A stretch of 64,000 nucleotides of DNA, from positions 1,178,001 to 1,242,000 of the forward strand of contig NC_064237.1 in the NCBI RefSeq assembly GCF_023101765.2, written 5' to 3'. Positions 54,840-64,000 of the stretch are shown here, one piece after another (position 1 is the first letter of the stretch; every line of letters begins with the position of its first letter). Position numbers and translations under genes: made by a program. Under the pieces are notes generated by a model. The model worked only from the letters and a program-made list of their open reading frames with translations. It was not told the origin of the DNA and did no database searches. The stretch is from Spodoptera frugiperda (Eukaryota; Arthropoda; Insecta; Lepidoptera; Noctuidae).

Positions 54840-55349
54840 ACATATTTTCGCGCGGAATTGAAGCACACACACACACAGGCGGCCGTACAAGACAAACAGC
54901 ATTTACGTAAATGAGCGTCTCAAACGACGCGGAGTCTATTACATTGGCCGACAAAATTCGTCGGGGAAAGAGCAAAAAAACACAGACAAAAGCAATGACA
55001 TTTATCTAATTACGGGATCGCGATAAGGGCGCGTGAGGGGGTGAGAAGGAGGAAATTTGAGGAGGGCAGGGGAGGTGCAGGACTGGATGCTGTGCCGCAG
55101 TCGGCTGAAGGCACCCGGGCCACCCGCACGTCTCGACGTCTCAATTTTCGCAGTTGATCTCGCGTTGCGAAACATATTTCTTGTGGATTTCGTGCGTGTT
55201 TCGGATCTAGCTCATGGCTCCGTATGTGGTGTCTGTAGTTCAAAGTTAGGAAAGTGATAACATGGAATAACGTTGGATTAAACATGTGAAATGTATAGTG
55301 GAGGAAAAAGTTTTTGCTGTGTTACGGATATTTAGTTTTTATTTTCAAT
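54840..55349 (+). promoter_or_regulatory. CG-rich promoter-like stretch and possible 5' UTR
   Basis: Base composition changes sharply: CpG-containing and G-rich stretches (e.g. 'gcgcgtgagggggtgagaag', 'cacccgggccacccgcacg') run from about 54,840 to 55,230. The CA repeat at 54,867-54,880 is nearby. It precedes the possible first exon at 55,350. No TATA box is evident. Confidence 0.35.
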
Positions 55350-55383
55350 ATGCCAGTACTTCTAGTTTTTGGACTTTTTGTGG
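55350..55383 (+). CDS. Possible first coding exon with signal-peptide start
   Basis: An ATG followed by ten codons rich in Val, Leu and Phe (VLLVFGLFV) runs into a consensus splice donor, GTG G|GTAAGT, at 55,384. Such a short hydrophobic start exon behind a CG-rich stretch is typical of secreted or membrane proteins with long first introns. No downstream exon was recognised before the window ends, so the gene's identity is unknown. It could also be chance. Confidence 0.35.
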
Positions 55384-57298
55384 GTAAGTTTTAGATTTTT
55401 ATTATTTAATTTATCATTTAAGAATAATTAAGATAATACTCTATAAGTTTACATAAATCTATCTCTCACAAAAAATTTAATGTAAGAGATGCGCACTGCC
55501 TTCTAATTGAATAAAAAAAATGACAAAAGAAAGTCTTCCCACCAGGTACGAGTAACAATTAGGGGACTCGGTTACCGCCCTTTACATGAACATTTTTTGT
55601 TCAAACTTGACTTTTAATGGGGAAAGTAAAACGGCTAATTAATTTCTTTCACGCGAATAGCCATCGTTATATTCATTTCTTGAAAAAGCTTCTAGCTTAA
55701 ACCTTTAATTATCGATTACCAACATTATTGTTCTCATCTTAAAGTTCTAAATTACTTGATTGTTCTTAGTCACGATAGCTGAACGAATGAATGAACGATC
55801 ATGTAGGTGTTCAATTGTGAGTTGAGTGACTGTGACTGATGATGATACGGACGCAAGTTGTGCTCAGTAATGATTGTGGAATTTTAAACTAGATATCCTG
55901 CTTTCTGATAGAATAATAGAGAAGGAACTACGCGTTGAGAGGGTAATGAGATCACCAAGATATGAGGATGAGCGGTAATGAATAGCCAATCAACGTCGAT
56001 CCTGATCAAAGAAGTCTCTGAAAGGAACTGAAAGATATATTGAAGCTGCCTTTATAGAAACTAGAATTCGCCAATCAAGAATATCTATTTCGAAGATGAA
56101 TAGTCGATATCCAATTGCTACGGTTGACCGAAGGATAATACTTAGGTACCTATTACGACTGTAATTTCGCTTACGTTAAGGGTCTTCTTTATATATCAAC
56201 TTTCACTATATACACTTTACAATAGGGTTGTATTGAATAGAAAATTGTTTCTACATGTTCTTAATGATTATTAAATCACTATGAATATAATTTTAATTTT
56301 CTAATCATTTCAAGTTTTTATAGTATTCATTAGACGATTTCCCAAAAAAGCCCAATCATGTGACGTCAGGCTATCGACTTGCAGCAGGCAGTTTCTTCTA
56401 GACAAGCTTATACTCGCAATTTTGCAATAAAAGCTTGATAATCGCTGTACATAACAACAACTGTACTATCTACATACTTACTTATATGCTTATCCAAGAT
56501 TTATCAACAATCTATGTATTAAAATTATTTATCTAAACACTGATACGAGTCCTAACTACTGTAGGTTGACCGCACGGAACATTACTTTTATGAGATTCAA
56601 TAATTGTTGTTTAAAGTCTGGATGTGTGATGAGTGTGTCGAATTATATTATGTTTGTATGTAAAACGACCCGTGGAAAAAGCATAAACTTAAAAAAAATA
56701 CTCATTACTTCCATTTAATTTATTAGGCATAGTAATTGGTGTGTCTCATGTAATAGGGCGACAAAGGCTGTTCATCGTTTAGACGCAAAAACTTCAACAT
56801 TATTATGCTGTAAGCCCGATCAAACATGGCAAGTATGTGATGATAGAATCTGCTTAGTTTTAATGTGAAAACAAAAAAAAATGCTGCATGCTGGTATACA
56901 TGCTGGATATGACAGGCTCTAAACAAATTAGTTCCCAAACTACAAAAGTGAAGCTGCAATGTATCTGTCTGAAAATGATAACAACTGATAGCAGGCTCCA
57001 TTTTTCGTGACCATTCTCATAATAATATATGTTGAATAAAATTTTGTATTTTGCAGTAAATACGTTTATTTTAAGAGCATACATGTTTTATAAAATAAAA
57101 ACTTAAAGAAGACAAGATTATAATTTATTACAAATTACAACAATATCTTTCTGGTTTTAATCCGTGTCACCTCAACTGCTCGTGATAATCCATTCCTATA
57201 GGCCTCCTCTACGTAAGAGGACTATGCAATATTCTCCACGCTAGGCAGGTGAATTGGATTAAATGCGCTGATATCCGATATCCGTTAAATGCGGACCC
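55384..57298. other. Non-coding, no feature seen
   Basis: If the exon at 55,350 is real this is its first intron. No exon-like segment was recognised. Confidence 0.35.
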
Positions 57299-57674
57299 TT
57301 ATGGTGCTTTTCCACCAGAGATGTGCTATGTAGCTATGCTGCAAGGATGTAATAACTAAGCTGTGAAACTATGTGACCGTTTCCACTGATACTAAACAAT
57401 GTAGTGGTGCGAGTAAAATGTACTATGAAGATGCGCAGCTCGAGTATGCGATGTATCGATAGTAGGGAACCCATCCATAGCAAGCAACCATTGCACACAT
57501 CTATAGCACGCATCTTTCTATATAAAAACATATCTTAGTTGAACCCGTTATCATTGGTACCGATAGCTTAGCACATTATTCTAAGCTCTGTGTAAAAGTG
57601 AATGTGGTGGTGGAAGTCAAACGCATCCACAGCAACGTAGCATAGCATATCTATGGTGGAAAAGCACCTTTGTA
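57299..57674. mobile_element. MITE with GGTGCTTTTCCACC ends, ~375 bp
   Basis: The left 'ggtgcttttccaccagagat' 'gtgctatg' and right 'catagcatatctatggtgga' 'aaagcacc' are inverted repeats of about 40 bp including the 'tagctatgctg' region. The type resembles hAT-derived MITEs; an 8-bp target duplication was not obvious. Confidence 0.8.
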
Positions 57675-57717
57675 CTCTTATAACTCTCTCACTGTCATAC
57701 TTTTGAAAATTAAATCG

Positions 57718-57775
57718 TCGCCACGCTTTTTTATCCCCGAAGGGGTATCCAGAGGTGCACATTATGGCACGTAAT
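57718..57775 (-). repeat. Family A SINE, 3' end fragment
   Basis: 'cgccacgcttttttatcccc', 'gaaggggtatccagaggtgc', 'acattatggcacgtaatg' on the plus strand is the reverse complement of the family A end. Confidence 0.75.
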
Positions 57776-58654
57776 GAATTTAATCGAAAATTAAACTCAT
57801 AAGTAAATCGTCAGAACCAAAGGTCATTTGCTGTGGTCACTCTACCAACTGGCAGGTTGAAGCAGTTCTCATCTCCAGCAAAGAACCTCCTCTAGATGTT
57901 AACAGTTTATGTTTAATTTAATTACATGTTATATCAATTGTAAAAATAAAACGCTACGTTTTAAAACAAAGAAATAAAGGTAAAAACTAAAAAGCAAAAA
58001 ATAACTATTATTAGTACTGATAGGTTACCCACCCACTGATAGGTTAGAAGTCGGTGCCATAAGTTGTAAACAAAATTATTCATTAAAACCATAATAGATA
58101 CCTAATATTAAGCTATTTACAATTTTATGACCATTAAGTAATATTTTATAATTGGGACCCTTTCGCTAATGAAACTTTACAAACACATAAAATAGTTTTG
58201 AAAATCGATTCATAATTGGCGGAGTAATCGGGGAAGAAATAAAAAAAACTAACATTCGAACATAGTACCTCCTTCTTTTTTGAAGTCGGTAAAAATATAG
58301 TAAACAGCGACATTTACACGCGAATACAAAGTAAGTGAGCAATACATACATTGAATGAAATTTTGATTAATATTTTTTTTATCAGGCGCTCTCTGATTTC
58401 TTTCTTGGCTCTTTGGCGTAACATAATACGTTTTGTTTTTGTTTTATATTGGTGAACAAAAAGTACGTTTTAAGCCCCGAAGAATTCATCAGAGATGTAC
58501 CGTACATTACGTACATTTACAACATAACATTCTCCTGTCACAATATGACACCCTGGTGGGTGTAAAGTCATAAAGCCATAAATGTTTATGACATGAGTTC
58601 TTTGTAAAAGATTAGTATTCCGATATAAAACAAATTAACGTGTAAGAGCCATAC
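57776..58654. other. Non-coding with a moth-type repeat fragment
   Basis: Around 58,210-58,295, 'cggagtaatcgggga', 'aacattcgaacatagtacct' and 'ttttttgaagtcggta' resemble a widespread lepidopteran repeat. No gene. Confidence 0.45.
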
Positions 58655-58835
58655 TTCTAGTGATACCACAGGCCAGCCTCACAGGAAACCGGCATAAGAA
58701 AACGCTTGCATTATATTTCGTAGTGTGTCTAACCCCGTCGAAGGCCGGCAACGCACTTGTAACACCTCTGATATTGTGGGTGTCTCAGGTGGTCGTTTAC
58801 AACCATATTCCATAAAAACTATTAACGCGGCATTG
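58655..58835 (-). repeat. Family F repeat, diverged
   Basis: 'cctcacaggaaaccggcata', 'gaaggccggcaacgcacttg', 'taacacctctgatattgtgg', 'gtgtctcaggtggtcgttta' in minus orientation. Confidence 0.7.
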
Positions 58836-59452
58836 ACTAATGTATAAGCGTCATCATAAAATTATAATTTGAATGCACATACTCCACAATACGCAATGAT
58901 GCCATAGTTATTTGGTATACTGCAACAATGACTGCACCCATCCGCTCCCGGGCGACTCACCAATATCTATAAAAAGATTCCCAAAATATTTCTCTTTATC
59001 ATTACATTCCTGTTATGGCGCAGTTTTAGAAAAAAAAGTTATTTAACCAATTATTTTAGCAATAGATGATGATATTGGCTACACGGAGCAGATTTTAATC
59101 AAGGCTGTAGTACAGTAGTACTAATAAACTGGTATAAAACCGTAACTATTTTGGCAAATGCTGCCGCATCTCTAAATAATGCTGTATCATGTATACAGAC
59201 TCGTGAGTTCCGATATATAACAATTAACATCTTTAACTTAAACGCCGCCTACCTACCGGCTACCATACTTCGGTTAAAAATCGCTTCTTGTGTTCGTAGC
59301 GTAATTTTAGGTATTTCATCCGACTTATCGTTGAATGCTACTTATATTTATTGCACTAAATCATTTTAGAGCATTAGTCACCATTGACACACCATACTTG
59401 CAACACGTTCCATTATAACAAAATTAAAGTTTCGTTAATAAAGTAACTAAAA
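58836..59452. other. Non-coding, no feature seen
   Basis: A 72-codon frame at 59,151-59,369 has no supporting evidence. Confidence 0.35.
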
Positions 59453-59709
59453 ATGAAGCAAGAAAATGCTGATGGGCCCACACCTGCTAAACGACGATTG
59501 TTAAGCCCAAGTGCTAGTGATAACGGTTCAGAAGAACAACGGGGACGCAATACTGGTGAGAATGTTCTGCAAAGGCTTATTTTCTTAAAATATATTAAAT
59601 AAAAATGTTGGCAACAATTTTTCAAATATGGATTCACAAATTATCAGATGCCATGTGCAAAAAGATTCTAAAAGGAAATTATTCCGAAAGAGTACAACAA
59701 AGAAAAAGA
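59453..59709 (+). CDS. Possible partial two-exon gene, basic N-terminus
   Basis: Exon 1 (59,453-59,555) starts at ATG and has coding-like composition: acidic, Ser/Pro-rich, with a KRR cluster (PAKRRLLSPSAS, then GSEEQRGR). It ends in phase 1 at a GTGAGA donor. After a 94-base intron an AG at 59,648-59,649 opens a frame in matching phase that reads MCKKILKGNYSERVQQRKR before TAA at 59,707-59,709. The acceptor has a poor pyrimidine tract. Total about 54 codons. I do not recognise the family. It may be the front of a nuclear protein or a decayed copy cut off by the family C fragment that follows. Confidence 0.35.
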
Positions 59710-59744
59710 TAAATTAATAAAAATGTTGTGAGAGACCAGCTCGA

Positions 59745-59797
59745 CGTGTTGGGCTGATGCCTGATCCGGAGCTGCGGACTACCTAGCGGGTTATACT
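59745..59797 (+). repeat. Family C retroposon, 5' fragment
   Basis: 'ggctgatgcctgatccggag', 'ctgcggactacctagcgggt' is the front part of family C, cut off after 'gggtt'. Confidence 0.75.
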
Positions 59798-60561
59798 AGG
59801 AAACTTTATTCCAATATAAAAATGTTACAAGCATTACCAAAGCTATTAAAGGCCCGATTGACATTTAAAACGTTTCCTTGTAAGCAGGAACTCAGCATTA
59901 TCAAATTAATCGTCATTCCCAAGCACAATTTTGCAACATGAAAGGAACTATATAAAAAGAATACTTGGAACTTTGCTAGGGGAAAGTAAAAAAAGTAATT
60001 TTTCCACTTCTCTCGTGTACTCCAGTCGTTTTGTGGTGTTGAGCACGAAGAGACTACTTCATCACCCCGAACGGATGAGTGCTCTAATGAATGAATGCAG
60101 CTGAATTTCTGTTTTTAATAAGAGTCTCGTGCATCCGAAGCCTTTTGTAAGTGATCGTTAGTTTTTATATCATTACTTTAATTGGGTCCTTGTACCGCAG
60201 CCTCCCGTCCAGTTGTACTTCGGCTTATAATATCTTCGCCGTTTAATATAATTGGATTATTATCGTCAGCTGAATTGATACCATTGATATCATTTTGAAT
60301 GTTATGGTGTTAATCTGTAGAAATGTGATCTGGTTTGTAAGGTTCATTATATGTATTCTGTATTGTAATATTTAGTTTTTTTTAATGACATATTATTTAA
60401 TTAGAATTGAGTGGGGTGACTAAATAATAATCGTTTGGTTGCAATTGCTACCTAATAGTGATTATAAGTTTTTTATATTTTACCATTTGTATTTTACATG
60501 ACCATAATCTGATGCAGCATTTTATTTTTATGTAACTTTTTTATGGTATATTCCGGAAACG
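59798..60561. other. Non-coding, no gene seen
   Basis: No supported feature. Confidence 0.35.
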
Positions 60562-61066
60562 AGCGAGACGGATCACTTTATGATAAGCAATCGCCACCGC
60601 CCATGGACACCCGATACACCAGTGGCGTTACAAGTGCGTTTCCGGCCTTTTGAGTGTTAGGAATTTAAGTGTTGTTTGAGAATCGGGGACTGGGAAGATT
60701 GGAAAGGGGTTAATTGAGCCTCTAATCTTATTCACACAACGAAACACAACTCATGCGTTGGTTCACGTCGCTTTTCTTTGAGGACTTCGGTCGAGTCGGC
60801 CTTTTTTTTTTTTTTTGAGGGGGAAAATCATCCAATGACTTCTCCCGCCTTGGGCGAGGCGAGAGGGAGTGTCAGACTCTTACTGACTAAAAACCACCCC
60901 GTTCCTTCTCCTGCTTTTCGACCCGGAGCCCCGGTAAACCCGTTAGGTAGTCCGCAGCTCCGGATCAGGCATCAGCCCTACTGGGCCCCATCTTTGGTGG
61001 TCTGATGGCTCTTTGAGGCGGTCGAGTCGGCCTATTCGTGCCGAAACATGACTCTCCCACACTTGT
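60562..61066 (+). repeat. Family F repeat split by a nested retroposon
   Basis: The family F order runs from 'taagcaatcgccaccgccca' through 'ttccggccttttgagtgtta' and 'cacaacgaaacacaactcat' to 60,802. It resumes at 61,019 and ends 'actctcccacactt' near 61,063. The interruption is the family C copy below. Confidence 0.88.
60803..61018 (-). repeat. Full-length family C retroposon with 15-bp target duplication
   Basis: Flanked on both sides by CGGTCGAGTCGGCCT (60,788-60,802 and 61,019-61,033). On the minus strand it begins 'ctcaaagagccatcagacca', runs 'gggcccagtagggctgatgc', 'gtcagtaagagtctgacact', and ends with a poly(A) tract (the T-run at 60,802-60,815). The A tail and long target duplication show LINE-type retrotransposition. 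At 216 bp without a coding frame it is a SINE or a short LINE end. Confidence 0.92.
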
Positions 61067-62459
61067 ATGTATTTCTATCAAGTAGTAAAGTCCAGTCCTT
61101 GTACTATTAATTTGCACTAGGGTTGCTAAGTGAGCCGTTTACACACACACCCAGACACATGTGACAAACTAATCACTTAGAGCACTATACGAGTTTCTTC
61201 CTAAACGTGTTGGGATATAAACAGCGAAATAAAATCGCTTTATTATATATATTAACTTTTTCCTCTACCATTTTATACGTTGACTCAGATGAGGCGTGAA
61301 AGAATTCAGCCATGTGCGATGGATTAGGTGTTCATCGGAGATTAGTCAACCCTGGCTTTTGATCCTTTATCGTTGAATTCATATGTCAATTCTGTTCTCC
61401 TGGTAACATCTTTTTATAGATTCCTACCTATATTGAACTTTTTTAATACATTTATGAGTATTTCCAAATTCTGAAGCTATTTAAAATTTGTTTGAAAATA
61501 TCTAGAGTACCTAGACTAGTATCAGTTGCTTTTTAATAGTAGTGATGATGATGGAGTATAAAAGTTAAAAATCTATTTAGTTCGTCAGTTAGGTAATGAA
61601 AAAAATATTAGAACGCTATTTTTTGTTTTGTCATATAAGAAAAAAATACTCGAATCACGATAAAACGAATCAAAGTTTAGGTGTGCATATGTATGTCATG
61701 TAATGAAGTTACGTTACAAATATCTTCGAAATTATTTGATTCCGTAAGAAAATAAAAAATACTTGTCTAATATTTTAAAATAATACTCAAGACGGACATT
61801 AAAATAAAAATTGCTCGTCTACCCTATTCTAATTGTTGTTGTATTTTTGGGTTGATACTTTTATGAAGAAGCTCGAATGCTTATAAGTGGTTTGATCTTC
61901 CAGATCAAATTAAAGTATACACAGATTAAACAAACTACCAATCTCAATCATAGTCAAAATGAAATCGTATGACGGCAGCTAACAATAATATAGCAACAAC
62001 TCCCCTTTCCAAGAAAGGTCTTCTAAAATAATATTCAAGTAACAAACTAAACACCTACAGGATATTCCAATGAAATCCTAACCATATTTCTATGAAGTCA
62101 AGTCTTAATCGAATATATAATTGAGTTTAGGCAGTTAAATATCGTTGCTAAACTATGCAGACAAACATTTGGGCTTCAGATTGCCAATTTACCTGTACGA
62201 CCTTCTAAACTGAGTAAAGGCAGTTCCAAGTTTAGTGAATTGATCTAACTCGACTTATTGAGAGTTAGTTTGTAACTATTCAGTAAAAGATTTTAGTGTT
62301 TTGATAGTTTACTTATTGATTAGGTGAGAGTGTGTCAATAATATGATGGATCGGATCGGATGAAGGAGAAATAAAGTTTTCTGATTGCAAATTATTACTA
62401 AATTAAAAGGAGAACAATCAATTAATTAATTTATTACCAAGTATTTCTGTTATTATGAA
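61067..62459. other. Non-coding, no gene seen
   Basis: No supported feature. A short CA-type run lies near 61,141. Confidence 0.35.
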
Positions 62460-62642
62460 TGACTAGCCCGCAGTTTTGCTCGCGTTCACGTAGGATATAA
62501 AGTAGTCTAAAAATATTCCAGACCGCAGAATCTATCCCTGTTCCAAATTTCATCACGATCTGTTCAGTCGTTTTGACGTGATTGACTAACAAACATACAT
62601 ACATTCTCACAAACTTTCACATTGATACTATTAGTAAGATTC
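62460..62642 (-). repeat. RTE-like 3' tail
   Basis: 'tgactagcccgcagttttgc', 'tcgcgttcacgtaggatata', 'ttccaaatttcatcacgatc', 'gttcagtcgttttgacgtga', 'catacatacattctcacaaa' read on the minus strand give the familiar RTE tail order. Confidence 0.65.
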
Positions 62643-63614
62643 AATAGAACATCTAAATTATGAACTGAAAGACCCTCTTAATCTAGTTGAAAACATCCAA
62701 ATTGAAAATGTAACATCTACTTTACGTCAAAACAAATCCATCTTAGAATGGGTTTCTCATGAATTAGTGAAAGAGCGAGTGAGTCATCTGCATGGTCAAT
62801 GGACACACGTACTCAGTCGTTTGGTGACCCATTTCGAGCGAGGGTGCAACGCTCATCGCCACTTATTCACTTGCCCGCTTCAATCCGTCAGTGATTTGAT
62901 AAACACTACCATCCTTATTCGCTACATCGATAAATGCATTTGTGTTGCGAATCAATTTACAGAGAATGGGAGAAATTCAAGATGCTATCGGGCCATTTGG
63001 TTTGGAAATCAATAGTTATATAACTATTTAAAACGTATGAGAAAAAATATTTCCTGATTAAAATATTACATCGTTCTATTGAATGGGCTTTTCATGTGTC
63101 GATGCTTTAAATCATGCCCATCTTCTCTTGAATCTAAGGAAAGAAAGATGATATTATCTATTACTTTCACGACTTTATATAGCAGTGACATCAATTGACG
63201 GATATAAAAATCCTAGCCCTCAATCAAGTCCCAAATACCCTGAACCCTTTTTAAACCGTTATACCTACCAGGATCGCATAAGATATGGAATATCTAATAA
63301 AATTTCATTCCTACACATCTACGGCGTGATCCTTTAGAAGACTTAAAGCCGGGACTTCAATATCTAGAATATTAGCAAGGCCCCGACCTATTTACAGCGA
63401 CGTTTGGAAGCTATCGGCACGTAGATAGCATTAATATGTAACATAATATACTGTGACACAACCAAAGCCCAGTTAGCCTTATCATATACGAATTATGTAC
63501 GATGCATTGTTTCGACATAACTTAGTTGGAGTAATTCATCGCATTCTCGCACAAATAGGCGTTAGAATTAGATAAGGATCTAATTAGTAAACTGATGTAT
63601 AAACAAACCAGTAT
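62643..63614. other. Non-coding, no gene seen
   Basis: An 82-codon frame at 62,767-63,015 has somewhat balanced composition but no recognised domain, splice site or homolog I can name. Confidence 0.35.
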
Positions 63615-63755
63615 ACCTATGACCATAGGCTCACCCCCTATTGCATGGGACCTGTTACAAAAGTGGTGAAAAGTGGCTGTACATTGTAAATTGGCATTAT
63701 GTGCCATATAGTGCACCTCTGCCAACCCCTTTGAAGATGAAAGGCGTGACGATAC
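63615..63755 (+). repeat. Family A SINE, 3' half
   Basis: 'gaccataggctcacccccta', 'gtggtgaaaagtggctgtac', 'gtgcacctctgccaacccct', 'gatgaaaggcgtgacgatac'. The head is missing, as at 23,703. Confidence 0.78.
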
Positions 63756-64000
63756 GATAGTTACAGTGATAACTCATCTTCTAATGATTTTAATTTTGGC
63801 AAATAAGGATGTTATAAAAATAGATAGTAATAAAACTAACGGCAAACTTGGTACTCATATTACATATTTTTACAGGCTTCATCATCTTTCCGTAAACATA
63901 TTAAAAAACAAACATCGCAAAACTGGTATTTTATACCTATGTATGACCAAAGGTACTAATTGAAGAAGGTAGCCATTTAAGCACTACGTGGGTGTCGATG
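63756..64000. other. Non-coding edge of window
   Basis: No supported feature. Confidence 0.35.

Noticed and set aside
60778..61005. 75-codon frame over the nested retroposon
   Set aside because: It is a translation of the minus-strand family C copy and its T-run, not a gene.
1..64000. CRISPR array, operon or prokaryotic defence system
   Set aside because: No regular spaced repeats and no prokaryotic gene layout; introns, SINEs and an insect retrovirus show a moth nuclear genome.

Overview
The window looks like nuclear DNA of a moth, most likely a noctuid. It is AT-rich, holds a multi-exon insect cytochrome P450 of the CYP3 clan (CYP9-like), and carries dense short repeats of types common in Lepidoptera. 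It also contains a complete TED-like errantivirus, an insect endogenous retrovirus of the Ty3/Gypsy group with an env gene. No bacterial-style operons, CRISPR arrays, rRNA genes or functional tRNA genes were seen.

Region by region: 1-7.7 kb is intergenic, with a 150-bp tandem duplication, LINE-like tails, a minus-strand SINE and a repeat bounded by GGTTCCGT/ACGGAACC. The P450 gene occupies 7,764-13,941 (+) in nine exons that join without a frame break to 492 codons. Nearly every intron holds a short mobile element. A decayed tandem copy of the same P450 lies at 15,243-16,515. From 16.5 to 23.8 kb there are MITEs, a LINE C-terminal fragment (minus strand) and two tRNA-type SINE copies.

The errantivirus spans 23,877-31,461 (+). 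It has two 221-bp LTRs with no difference I could see, a tRNA-Ser type primer site, gag, a -1 frame pol (protease, RT, RNase H, integrase) and an env reading frame that ends inside the 3' LTR. A leader splice donor and an acceptor at the end of pol agree in reading phase with a short start exon and a hydrophobic segment at the front of env. Env is therefore probably made from a spliced subgenomic RNA.

From 31.5 to 64 kb no complete gene is visible. There are many SINEs and MITEs, several with clear target-site duplications, including a retroposon nested in an older repeat at 60.8 kb. Two possible partial genes are proposed: a first coding exon with a signal-peptide start at 55,350, next to a CG-rich promoter-like stretch, and a two-exon basic peptide at 59,453-59,709. 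The P450 would be an ER-membrane monooxygenase; the remaining features are mainly mobile DNA and its relics.
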